DNA of 38,744 nt from JAYSRU01 sp043720875. Lineage in GTDB: Bacteria > Bacteroidota > Bacteroidia > Flavobacteriales_D > Crocinitomicaceae. The notes under the pieces were generated by a model. That model saw only the letters and a list, made by a program, of their open reading frames with translations, was not told where the DNA came from and did not search any database. The position numbers were made by a program, and so were the translations under genes. Below, piece by piece: positions 23,321-31,982 of the stretch; the first letter of the stretch is position 1; each line of letters starts with the position of its first letter. The stretch covers positions 1-38,744 of the forward strand of contig JAYSRU010000140.1 of NCBI GenBank assembly GCA_043720875.1. The letters are read 5' to 3'.

Positions 23321-26300
23321 TAATCTTGTGTTAGTTTAAATTCGAACTCCACCAAAAAACCAGAATCTTGCTTAATGGTAAAGGTGCCTTTTAGCTGCCT
23401 GGAAAAAATGTCAACAAGCCTCAAACCGAATCCTTTCTGAAAAGTTGAATCGGAATTAAAAACACCATTATCTTGAATTGTGTAAGAAATTAAATCACGC
23501 TTTATATCTCTTTTTAATCGAATCGATATTTCTGGTTGCACAACACCGTCGAAAGCATATTTAATAGAATTGCTCATTATTTCGGAAGTAATCATCCCTA
23601 TAGCGACGCAGTTATTAATATTAAAATAAACAGGTTCTATAGAGATATTAAACTTAATTTGAAGATGAGATTCGTTTACAAATTCATTCATTTTTGAAAT
23701 GAGTTCCTTTAAATATTCTTCCAATGAAACTTTTTCTAGGTCATCCCTATTATACAACATTTCGTGCACCAACGTGATTGCATTTATTCTTCTAGAAGTG
23801 GCCAATAGCACATTCTTTTCTTTTTCACTTTTATTCGCGTCAACCTGCATTTCGAGCATTGCGGTAATAAATTGCAAGTTATTCTTTACGCGGTGATGAA
23901 TTTCTTGAATTAACGCTACTTTTTCATTTAGTGAGGTGTTGATTTGTTGAGTTCGTTGAACAACAATTTTTTCCAATTTCGAATTAGCTTTCTCGAGTGC
24001 TTTCAATCTTCGTCTCAGTCCAAGAATGATTAAAACGATGAGTCCTGATAATGAAATACAAATAAACCACCACGTTTTGTAAAAAGGTCGCACGACAACC
24101 AGACGAATACTAATTTCCTGCTTATTCCATTTACCCGTTGCATTTTGCCCCTTTATTTTAAGGATATATTCCCCGTAAGGCAACCTACCAATCCTAAAAC
24201 TACTTTCATCAAGGTAGTTCCAACTCTTATCCAGGCCAATAATTTTGTAAGCATACAAATGTTTTCTGGTTTCAAAATCAAGTAATGAATAGGTTAGTGT
24301 GAAATTGTCATTCTTTTCATACAATGTTAGTTGATGTGTTTTTAACAGCCTCCCAGTATTGTCTTTCAATTGATTTGTATTGCGATCCGAAACCCAACAA
24401 CTCACAATACTTAAGGCACAATTATTATCAAATTTATCATCTTCAAAGACTTTTGGGTTGAAACTTGTCACCCCTAAAACGCCTCCAAAATAAAGTGTCC
24501 CATTTTTCGCTTTAAAACTGGAGCCCCGATTGAATTCGTTACCAACAATACCATTATCTATGGTGTACGATTTTACATAATTGGTGGCTTTATTAAATTT
24601 TACAAGCCCATAATCTGTTCCCAACCAAAGATTGTTATAGTCGTCTTCTAGTATGGTATTTACGGTAAGTGAAAGTAAGCCCTCGGCTAAACCAAATTCT
24701 TTAAACGTGTTGTTCGTTCTATCCCAGCGAATTAAACCTGCATCACCTGAAGCGAGCCAAAAAACACCTGATTTATCTATGCACCCGTCATGAATCGATG
24801 CGCATGGCAGTCTTTTCTTCTTGTTCTTTACATTTTCAGCATAACAATCAATTACCTCACCTTTATTGTTTAACACGTAAATTCCGTTATCAGCAATAGC
24901 CCAAATTCTATCTTTACGCTCTTGAATAAATCGATAAATGAAATTTGGTCTCACAAAATTGCCATAGTTTGCAGGGACAATTGATCCGATAGATTTGGTG
25001 TAAATATCAATTCCGTCCGAACAACCAAGTAACAGTTGATCCTTATTGAGTTCAAAAATAGACCAAATTTCTCTACTTATTGAACGCGCCTTTAGTTCTA
25101 TCTTACCTGTTTTAGGATTGAATAAATTCAAACCATATCCTCCGATCCAAAGGTCTGAACCAATCTTCTCTAGTGCGTAATTTTCATTTCCTTTAAAAAA
25201 AAATGCTTTCTTATCCATATTAACATAGATAAAATCATAAAAATTGAAGCATGTAAATTTAGCATCTACGTAGATTCCTCTTACGGCAAATTCTGTAGAT
25301 GTCGGGTTAAATTTAGCTCCAATTTGTTGTTCAAACTTGTTTTTAGTAAGCCTCAATTTTATTAGTCCTTTTGTTGTGCACAGCCAATACGATCCAAACG
25401 CATCCATAAAGTATGCGTTCACACGCACATTTTTGAGTGCAAGAGATTCAAATAATCTTATTTTTTTATTGAAATTCAGAATAAAGTAATTTATTCCCTC
25501 AAGGTTATAAATGATAAAAGATGGGTCGTTTCTCGAAACGGTATGGTGTAAGGCGTCAATGTCTCCAATTTTAAACTCCAGCGATTTCGGATCCAATTTC
25601 CTCAATTTACCGGCTGTACTAACAAAATAACGTTCTTCCGCTTTACCGTCCTCCAAAATGTGATGAAAAAACCTCCCTTTTATTGAATTAGTTAAGTTAC
25701 CAATGAAAGAAGTCACCATCGTACTATCTTCATATAAGATGACATGACTACTGGAGAGATTACGTACATTTCTACTTTTCACAAGTGGATCAATCTTACC
25801 AAAATTGAAAACCTTGTATTTTAAATTATGATACGATTTTTCCGTAAAATTTCTATTCGAAGTATACCTCCAACGCTTGTTTAGAAAATCACTACCGATA
25901 TACAAACTTCCGTTTACTTCCTTTAAAATGGATGTGATTTTGCCCTCACGAACAGGTAATTTTGGATAATAATTGTTAATCGGCAATACTTTGAGTGTAT
26001 TAATATCAATTACATCTTTTATGCTGTCTGGAAAGAAAGAAGACCCTAAAATACCGTAAATTAATACAACACCATCTTCACCATCGGTAACAATGTCGAT
26101 AACTTTTAAGCCACGAAGCCCATTTTTCTTTTTTGTAAACAACTTGAATTCTCTCCCGTCGTATCTCCAAACACCATTCCGTGTGCCAAACCATAGAAAC
26201 CCATGCTTATCTTGCACGCCACAAAACACCTCTGTATCAGGAAATCCATCAGAAAATGAATATAATTTTTCTGTTACCTGATAATCGTCAGATTGCCCGA

Positions 26301-26379
26301 AAACCAAATTTGACATCAAAAGGAAAAGGATCGTAAACCTATAATGTAGAATGTTCGTCAAGCTATCTCGTGTTATCAA
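23320..26379 (-). CDS. Beta-propeller sensor histidine kinase (Y_Y_Y, HisKA_2)
   Basis: The 1019-aa inner-membrane kinase has a signal peptide (about 1-27), a long periplasmic part made of two-component regulator propeller repeats (FLWFGTRNGVWRYDG, NLWLGTDYGLVKF, and others), then a triple-tyrosine Y_Y_Y domain (about 680-760), one membrane span (about 768-787), a short coiled coil, a HisKA_2 box EIHHRVKNN (H828/H829), and an ATP-binding domain with SEIMSNSIKYAF and DNGVF. Unlike hybrid systems of Bacteroides, no receiver or AraC domain is fused; the regulator is the separate LytTR gene. The ligand is unknown; propellers of this class often sense glycans. Confidence 0.92.
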   Translation of the reverse strand: MITRDSLTNILHYRFTILFLLMSNLVFGQSDDYQVTEKLYSFSDGFPDTEVFCGVQDKHGFLWFGTRNGVWRYDGREFKLFTKKKNGLRGLKVIDIVTDGEDGVVLIYGILGSSFFPDSIKDVIDINTLKVLPINNYYPKLPVREGKITSILKEVNGSLYIGSDFLNKRWRYTSNRNFTEKSYHNLKYKVFNFGKIDPLVKSRNVRNLSSSHVILYEDSTMVTSFIGNLTNSIKGRFFHHILEDGKAEERYFVSTAGKLRKLDPKSLEFKIGDIDALHHTVSRNDPSFIIYNLEGINYFILNFNKKIRLFESLALKNVRVNAYFMDAFGSYWLCTTKGLIKLRLTKNKFEQQIGAKFNPTSTEFAVRGIYVDAKFTCFNFYDFIYVNMDKKAFFFKGNENYALEKIGSDLWIGGYGLNLFNPKTGKIELKARSISREIWSIFELNKDQLLLGCSDGIDIYTKSIGSIVPANYGNFVRPNFIYRFIQERKDRIWAIADNGIYVLNNKGEVIDCYAENVKNKKKRLPCASIHDGCIDKSGVFWLASGDAGLIRWDRTNNTFKEFGLAEGLLSLTVNTILEDDYNNLWLGTDYGLVKFNKATNYVKSYTIDNGIVGNEFNRGSSFKAKNGTLYFGGVLGVTSFNPKVFEDDKFDNNCALSIVSCWVSDRNTNQLKDNTGRLLKTHQLTLYEKNDNFTLTYSLLDFETRKHLYAYKIIGLDKSWNYLDESSFRIGRLPYGEYILKIKGQNATGKWNKQEISIRLVVVRPFYKTWWFICISLSGLIVLIILGLRRRLKALEKANSKLEKIVVQRTQQINTSLNEKVALIQEIHHRVKNNLQFITAMLEMQVDANKSEKEKNVLLATSRRINAITLVHEMLYNRDDLEKVSLEEYLKELISKMNEFVNESHLQIKFNISIEPVYFNINNCVAIGMITSEIMSNSIKYAFDGVVQPEISIRLKRDIKRDLISYTIQDNGVFNSDSTFQKGFGLRLVDIFSRQLKGTFTIKQDSGFLVEFEFKLTQD

Positions 26380-26420
26380 AATTAGTTAGTCACTCAAACT
26401 ATCTCAGTAAGAAGGACAAA

Positions 26421-26428
26421 CAAATGTA
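26421..26428 (-). promoter_or_regulatory. Promoter for the sensor kinase operon
   Basis: On the minus strand TACATTTG, preceded by TTTG (26451-26454) with a 22-base spacer, 41 bases before the kinase ATG. Confidence 0.5.
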
Positions 26429-26590
26429 ACAGATAAAGTTCTAATTTTCTCAAAGAACAAGAAAAAACAATTGAATGAATACCGCATCAGTAAGAAATCT
26501 TTAAATTCTTTTTATGAAAAAATAACTCTTTTTCAATACTTCTATTTTGAAGGATCTTTATTATCCGATTCTTTATATTAATTTTACTTT

Positions 26591-27820
26591 ATGAAAAAAT
26601 TCCTACTTCTATGTCTTTGCATGATTGTTATTCCAAGTATTGGTGCAAAATCTCAATACGTGCGCGTCATGTTTAATTCTGACGCCTCAAAAGCTGCAGT
26701 TATTGGATGGGAATTATTAAGTGGCACTTGTCCTAAAGTTTGGATAAGTACAGATTCCACTTTTGCTACTAAAAAAGAACTTAAACCTGATGCTGACAAA
26801 AAGAACCGAGGAATGCACACTTATTTTGTTCGCCTAAATGATTTAACTCCTGATACGCGTTACTATTTTATTGTAAAAGATAGTGAAGGAGATACCAAAC
26901 GTTATTATTTTTCAACCGTTTCTGATTCTCCAGATACAAGACTTTCGTTTATTGCTGGTGGTGACTCTAGAGATCAACGAGCAGTAAGAGTAAATGGTTT
27001 TAAAATTGTTGCAAAAGTTTATGCGCACGCCGTTCTTTTTAATGGCGATTTCACCGGAATAGACATTGAAAAACAATGGAGAGATTGGTTTGAAGATTGG
27101 GATAATGCCAACACTACAGATGGTCGAATAACTCCGTTGGTGGTAACTCGCGGAAATCACGAACGGGATAATGACGTTATGGTAGATTTGTTTGATGTGC
27201 CAAATAAAAACGTATACTATGATGTTGTGTTTGGTGGAACACTTCTTAACTTGATTTCGTTAAATTCAGAAATACTCAAGATTGGTGGACAAGAAATATT
27301 TTTAAAACGTAGCTTAAAAGAACACAAAGATTACTTTTGGCAGTTACCACAGTACCATCGTCCAATACGCGCCCACGTTGCTGCTAAGAAAGAAATGGAA
27401 ACACAATACAAAAATTTTGTGCCGCATTTTGAAAAATATAAGAACGTCCGTTTATGTTTAGAAAATGACTCACATACGTGTAAAACTACTTGGCCAATAG
27501 TCTCAGATCAAGGTGAAGGAAGTGCAGAAGGATTCAAAAGAAATGATTCTACAGGAATTGTATATGTGGGTGAGGGTTGTTGGGGAGCCCCGCTACGACA
27601 AGCCGACGATGCCAAAATTTGGACGCGAGATTGTGCTGCCATAAACCAAGTTAATTGGATCTTTATTGATAAGAATAAAATAGAAGTTCGAACAATTGAG
27701 TACATGAATGCAGATTCGGTTGGAAGTACATCAGAAGAAAATCGTTTTGATATGCCAAGAAATATAGCACTTTGGACGCCCAGCAATGGGGCATTGATTG
27801 AAATTTTCCCTAGAAAATAG
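26591..27820 (+). CDS. Secreted purple-acid-phosphatase-like metallophosphoesterase
   Basis: The 409-aa protein has a signal peptide (about 1-20), an N-terminal fibronectin-like domain (about 22-112) as in purple acid phosphatases, and a calcineurin-like catalytic domain. Motifs: GGDSRD (D125), NGDFTG (D153), RGNHE (N189, H190), YHRP (H256) and NDSHTC (H295). The last motif is normally GHxH; here one histidine is lost, so metal binding may differ. Substrates are likely phosphomonoesters outside the inner membrane. It is divergent from the sensor kinase gene across 211 bases and may be in its regulon. It converges with the gene at 27847. Confidence 0.85.
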   Translation: MKKFLLLCLCMIVIPSIGAKSQYVRVMFNSDASKAAVIGWELLSGTCPKVWISTDSTFATKKELKPDADKKNRGMHTYFVRLNDLTPDTRYYFIVKDSEGDTKRYYFSTVSDSPDTRLSFIAGGDSRDQRAVRVNGFKIVAKVYAHAVLFNGDFTGIDIEKQWRDWFEDWDNANTTDGRITPLVVTRGNHERDNDVMVDLFDVPNKNVYYDVVFGGTLLNLISLNSEILKIGGQEIFLKRSLKEHKDYFWQLPQYHRPIRAHVAAKKEMETQYKNFVPHFEKYKNVRLCLENDSHTCKTTWPIVSDQGEGSAEGFKRNDSTGIVYVGEGCWGAPLRQADDAKIWTRDCAAINQVNWIFIDKNKIEVRTIEYMNADSVGSTSEENRFDMPRNIALWTPSNGALIEIFPRK

Positions 27821-27846
27821 GCAAAAAAAACAAACCAAGGAAATCT

Positions 27847-28305
27847 TTAGTTATAATATTGGCTATCATTAAGTGCAATTGGCCAGTTTGTTCTGAGGTC
27901 AATTAGCTTGTTGACTAAGGTATCAAAACATTTTGTTTCGCCAGATTGTGATGCCAAATCATTGAAATGAATTTGCTGAATCTCCCCACCTTTTTCTACC
28001 CAAATTTTCAAGCGATTAAAGAAGTCAATATTTAATTCTTTTCCTAAACTTTTGATAAAGCGAACAATACTATCTATACTACAACCACTCGCCGAGACAC
28101 TCGTTTCATCTACAATAACACATAGAAATCGGTTGTGCATTAATTCGATTTTCGCATGCAATGCTGTACCATGTGTATTCCATTCGGCAGTAAAAACCTT
28201 ACATTGTTCAAGTAACCAATGAATTTCTGTTGCATCTAGTTCACGTGATGCTGCATAAACAGTCACTTTCGAATTATCAGGAAAACCTATTGCGATGTCA
28301 TTCAT
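27847..28305 (-). CDS. Conserved protein of unknown function
   Basis: The 152-aa cytoplasmic protein has the segments VFTAEWNTHGTALHAK, NRFLCVIVDETSVSASGCSID and NIDFFNRLKIWV, which I recall as a Bacteroidota family often labelled 'ABC transporter ATPase'. No Walker A, signature or Walker B motif is present, so that label is unsupported. The C in SGCSIDS and the acidic DET are conserved-looking. It is the last gene after the CCG-domain Fe-S protein (12 bases), so it may support that enzyme. No function is claimed. Confidence 0.65.
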   Translation of the reverse strand: MNDIAIGFPDNSKVTVYAASRELDATEIHWLLEQCKVFTAEWNTHGTALHAKIELMHNRFLCVIVDETSVSASGCSIDSIVRFIKSLGKELNIDFFNRLKIWVEKGGEIQQIHFNDLASQSGETKCFDTLVNKLIDLRTNWPIALNDSQYYN

Positions 28306-28316
28306 ACTAATTCAAT

Positions 28317-29111
28317 CTATAATTCTGCTGCAGTTGCAATCAATTCAGCAATATCTAAAACTTTAACACTTTCTTCTTTATTGAAGTTTTTTACTCCATC
28401 TGTCATCATGGTATTACAAAACGGACAACCTGTAGCAATAATAACCGAATCAGTTGCCAAAGCATCTTCAGTTCGTTCAATATTTATTTCCTTATTGCCT
28501 TTTTCAGCTTCTTTAAACATTTGAGCACCACCAGCACCACAACATAATCCATTTGTCTTGCAACGCTTCATCTCCACTAATTCAGCATCCAATTTTTCAA
28601 TTAAAACACGTGGAGCTTCGTACACATCATTCGCTCTACCTAAATAACACGGATCATGGAATGTGATTTTCTTACCTTTAAAAGTACCGCCTTCTGGCAA
28701 TGCTAATTTTCCAGTATTAATCAAATCTTGTATTAATTGAGTATGGTGTATTACTTCATAATTTCCGCCTAATTCTGGATATTCGTTTTTCAAGGTATTG
28801 AAACAATGTGGACAACCTGTCACTATTTTTTTGACATCATAGCCATTCAACACTTGAATATTCATCATGGCTTGCATTTGAAACGAAAACTCATTTCCAG
28901 CACGCTTAGCAGGATCTCCCGTGCAACTTTCCTCTTGGCCTAAGACGGCGAATGAAACATTGCAATGATTCAATATTTTCGCAATTGCTTTTGTAATTTT
29001 CTTTGCTCGGTCATCAAAACTACCGGCGCATCCAACCCAAAATAATATATCCGGTACAATTCCTTGCGCCATCATTTCTGCCATTGTTGGTACCTTTAAT
29101 GCTTCACTCAT
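28317..29111 (-). CDS. CCG-domain Fe-S oxidoreductase (HdrB/LutA/GlpC-like)
   Basis: The 264-aa protein has two CCG-type cysteine sets. The second is complete: C155, C190-C191-G, C229, C232. The first is degenerate: C28, a single C63 where CC is expected, then C100 and C103. HdrB-type proteins of this kind hold a non-cubane 4Fe-4S centre that handles disulfides or hydride transfer. With the membrane Fe-S protein encoded upstream (29585-30919) it forms an HdrB plus HdrC/NarI-like pair, so a membrane redox complex taking electrons to or from the quinone pool is likely. Its substrate is unknown. Confidence 0.85.
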   Translation of the reverse strand: MSEALKVPTMAEMMAQGIVPDILFWVGCAGSFDDRAKKITKAIAKILNHCNVSFAVLGQEESCTGDPAKRAGNEFSFQMQAMMNIQVLNGYDVKKIVTGCPHCFNTLKNEYPELGGNYEVIHHTQLIQDLINTGKLALPEGGTFKGKKITFHDPCYLGRANDVYEAPRVLIEKLDAELVEMKRCKTNGLCCGAGGAQMFKEAEKGNKEINIERTEDALATDSVIIATGCPFCNTMMTDGVKNFNKEESVKVLDIAELIATAAEL

Positions 29112-29116
29112 AATTC

Positions 29117-29551
29117 CTATTTTTCAAAAACTTCAATTGTTATTTCTTTCTGAATCAAATCAGTAAATCTTCCTTCGTATCGTGTCGCTCTCACCATGTG
29201 ATTATCAATCCAATGGTAGTTACCTCCACGAGGTTTCCCCATCAATAGTCCTTGGTATTTAAACCCATTAACAGCAAGCCACTTCTCAGTAACCAAGCGG
29301 TGATCCTCTGTGCGAGAGGTAAAAAAAGTAATGATATGACCTTCATCGTACCATTTATTCAAGGTTACTAATGCTTCAGGATACAATTCTGCCGTTGCCA
29401 TTCGTTCTGGTTCCTCGTTTGGAATGTCATCGCAAATCGTTCCATCAATGTCAATTAAATAGTTTTTTACATTTTCTGGTAAAACTGGACTTATCAAATG
29501 TCCGTTTTCAATTTTTTCAATTAAAGTCATCCTGTTGCCTTTTTCCCCCAT
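29117..29551 (-). CDS. HAD-superfamily phosphatase-like protein
   Basis: The 144-aa protein carries HAD motif I DIDGTICDD, the T/S motif FFTSRTEDH, a lysine in MGKPRGG and a C-terminal WIDNH. Related Bacteroidota proteins are sometimes called phosphoheptose isomerase, but a HAD phosphatase is what the motifs show. Two ATGs are possible: 29551 and 29530 (the latter after a purine-rich AGG). It lies between the membrane Fe-S gene and the CCG gene and ends 5 bases before the latter's start, so it is part of the same unit. Substrate unknown. Confidence 0.8.
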   Translation of the reverse strand: MGEKGNRMTLIEKIENGHLISPVLPENVKNYLIDIDGTICDDIPNEEPERMATAELYPEALVTLNKWYDEGHIITFFTSRTEDHRLVTEKWLAVNGFKYQGLLMGKPRGGNYHWIDNHMVRATRYEGRFTDLIQKEITIEVFEK

Positions 29552-29584
29552 TAGTAATACTTTTCTAAATAGTGAAGCTAAAAA

Positions 29585-30919
29585 TTATTCATCTTTCCAA
29601 TTTAGTCGATCTGCTTGTGCAAATTGCCATGGCGCTCCGTTGTTTTCAATATTTGTAAGCATTCCTGCTAGTTCTGTTGGCATTTTACTTTCCTCCATTA
29701 CCAGATATCTTCTCAAATCAACAATTATACTTAAAGGATCAATATTCACAGGACATTCTTGTACGCAGGCGTTACAGGATGTACATGCCCATATTTCTTC
29801 TTCTAAAATATAATCGCCAAGCAACGATTTACCATCTTCGTAATCATTTCCGTGTTTGCGCTTTGCTGTGCTTATTTCCACCAAACGATCCCGCGTATCC
29901 ATCATGATTTTACGTGGTGAAAGTAGTTTACCCGTTTGGCTTGCTGGACAAGACGAAGAACATCTTCCACATTCCGTACATGAATAGGCATCTAATAAAT
30001 TTTTCCAAGTGAGATCTGTAACATCTTTAGCGCCAAATCTTTGTGGAATTCCTGTATCTGCTGCTGGAGCGGCATATGGATCTGCATCAGGATCAAGCAT
30101 TAACTTTACTTCGTTGGTTACTGCCTCAACGTTGTTAAATTGACCTTTAGGATTAAGATTACTGTACCATGTATTTGGAAAAGCCAAAAGAATGTGTAAA
30201 TGTTTTGAATAAGGCAAATAACATAGAAAGCCTAAGACCATTGAAATATGACCCCACCATCCTATTCGTTCAATAATATGAAGTGTATCTATTGACATAT
30301 TACCAAAAAACATGGGCCCAATAAACTGACTCACTGAAAAACTAAAACTCGTTTCATTGGCTACAGCTATCGCATGAGATGCTCCTTGATTGAACAGCAC
30401 TTCATCCGCTCCGTTCATCATGAAAATAAAACAAATCAGTGTCAATTCAGCAATCAAAATAATGTTGGCATCTTTTGCAGGCCACCCCATAATTTCTCTC
30501 ATATTGAATCTAGGTAGTTTCAACATATTTCGTCTTGCTAAAAAAGCAAGAGTTGCAACAAATGCCAGTACCGATAGCACTTCTATAAAGCTTATAATAA
30601 AAGTGTAGAAACCGCCTAACATTGGTCTAAAAACACGATGACTCCCTGAGACTCCGTCTACTACTATTTCAATTAATTCAATTTGCGTGATGACAAAAGC
30701 TACATATAAACAAAGGTGTAACAACGCAGGAATTGGACGTGTAAACATTTTCTTTTGCCCTAACGCGACAAGAATCATTGTTTTCCAACGGTCTGCCTTC
30801 CGGTCTGTTCGATCAATTGCACGCCCTAATAAAATGGCCTTTCGGATATTTCGTACATGCCAAGCAAAGAAAACTGATGCGGACAAAAATACGATTGAAA
30901 ATAATATAGATGAAATCAT
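29585..30919 (-). CDS. Membrane 4Fe-4S protein (HdrC/NarI-like)
   Basis: The 444-aa protein starts with about five membrane spans that resemble a NarI/HdrE-type cytochrome b, containing histidines such as in ALLHLCLY and SHRVF. The cytoplasmic C-terminal part has two ferredoxin 4Fe-4S motifs: CTECGRCSSSCP (about 312-323) and CTSCNACVQECP (about 377-388). The natural partner is the CCG protein encoded just beyond the HAD gene. Together they look like the electron-transfer half of a heterodisulfide-reductase-like or lactate/glycerol-oxidase-like complex in the inner membrane. Confidence 0.88.
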   Translation of the reverse strand: MISSILFSIVFLSASVFFAWHVRNIRKAILLGRAIDRTDRKADRWKTMILVALGQKKMFTRPIPALLHLCLYVAFVITQIELIEIVVDGVSGSHRVFRPMLGGFYTFIISFIEVLSVLAFVATLAFLARRNMLKLPRFNMREIMGWPAKDANIILIAELTLICFIFMMNGADEVLFNQGASHAIAVANETSFSFSVSQFIGPMFFGNMSIDTLHIIERIGWWGHISMVLGFLCYLPYSKHLHILLAFPNTWYSNLNPKGQFNNVEAVTNEVKLMLDPDADPYAAPAADTGIPQRFGAKDVTDLTWKNLLDAYSCTECGRCSSSCPASQTGKLLSPRKIMMDTRDRLVEISTAKRKHGNDYEDGKSLLGDYILEEEIWACTSCNACVQECPVNIDPLSIIVDLRRYLVMEESKMPTELAGMLTNIENNGAPWQFAQADRLNWKDE

Positions 30920-30943
30920 TTTATATCAATGAAAATTGTTGAA

Positions 30944-31978
30944 TTAATTAGGAATAGAATCTAACATTTTACGTAATTTCTTTTCCTCGATATTAGTAAG
31001 TGGTGCACCTTTAGTTCGGGCTCCAAGCACAGAGAAATGTATATATCGTTCCGGATGAAGTTGCAGGTCATTTAATAAATTTTGCAATTCAGAATTAGTA
31101 GCAACCAATGAATTATACAGCTTATCGTCGTAAAGCAACTTACCTAATGTACCCTTTCCTTCAGATGCATCTGTGAGGGCAATATTCAGTTTCTTGATCG
31201 TATTACCAGCATCAGCCATGATCATTTTAAAATCAGCTGAAACAAGGTCGTCACTAATCTTAGTTGCGTTTCCAATGATTTTTGTAATCGAAGCATTGCT
31301 AGCTTTTAAATTATCAGAAATATTTTCAACGTTACTCATAATTCGACCTAATTTATAGCGTTCGTCTATTAACAATCCTTCAGCTTGCTCTGCAACATTG
31401 CCAAAGCGTTTGATTGCAATTTGAATTTCTTTCATAGAACCTTCGATGGCTCCAGAACCTTTTTCATCCCAGAATGAAGAAATAGAACCTACTGTTTTAT
31501 CCAATTTCCCCATCAATACTTCAATTTTTTGTTGAATTGGAGCAATCATTTCCTTAGCCTGCTCGGTAATATCCTTACTCATTTCGCCTCGCATATAAGC
31601 GCCACTTTTATAAAAGCCCTTTGTAGCATCTCCTAAATGCACAATAAGTCCCTTGCTAAGAAGATCCAATGAACCAATTTCAATATATGAACCCTTTGGA
31701 AACTTTATCTGCTTGTTGGTTACATTGAATGAAATAATAGCAGACTTGTTTGGATTAGTGGAAGGATTAATTTCGACAGTCATTACCGTTCCAATTTTCA
31801 CCCCATTTAGCGTTACAACACTTGCCGGAGCAATGTTACCTGCATTCGCAAAATATGCATGATAAAGGGCGTCACCGCCAAAGAAACTTTTTCCTTTTAA
31901 AAAGTTAACTCCTGTTACTAAAAGTCCAATTGCAACGATGCTAATTAGTCCAGTTTTTAATTCTTTTGAAATTTTCAA
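30944..31978 (-). CDS. MCE/MlaD-family lipid-transport protein
   Basis: The 344-aa protein has one N-terminal membrane helix (about 10-27), one MCE domain (about 35-125, with YFANAGNIAPASVVTLNGVKIG), then a long helical region (about 130-320). MCE proteins form hexameric lipid channels between inner and outer membranes. The MlaE and MlaF partners are not in the window and must lie elsewhere. It starts 4 bases after the amidase stop and is followed by the Fe-S gene after 24 bases, so they form one unit. Confidence 0.88.
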   Translation of the reverse strand: MKISKELKTGLISIVAIGLLVTGVNFLKGKSFFGGDALYHAYFANAGNIAPASVVTLNGVKIGTVMTVEINPSTNPNKSAIISFNVTNKQIKFPKGSYIEIGSLDLLSKGLIVHLGDATKGFYKSGAYMRGEMSKDITEQAKEMIAPIQQKIEVLMGKLDKTVGSISSFWDEKGSGAIEGSMKEIQIAIKRFGNVAEQAEGLLIDERYKLGRIMSNVENISDNLKASNASITKIIGNATKISDDLVSADFKMIMADAGNTIKKLNIALTDASEGKGTLGKLLYDDKLYNSLVATNSELQNLLNDLQLHPERYIHFSVLGARTKGAPLTNIEEKKLRKMLDSIPN

Positions 31979-31982
31979 AATT

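Noticed and set aside
23699..23896. Open frames on the strand opposite the large kinase and other long genes
   Set aside because: They follow from the codon pattern of the real genes, have no motif or promoter, and lie wholly inside confident coding regions.
27847..28305. Label 'ABC transporter ATPase' often given to this family
   Set aside because: No Walker A, signature or Walker B motif can be seen in the 152 residues, and no transporter gene is adjacent, so it is listed as unknown.
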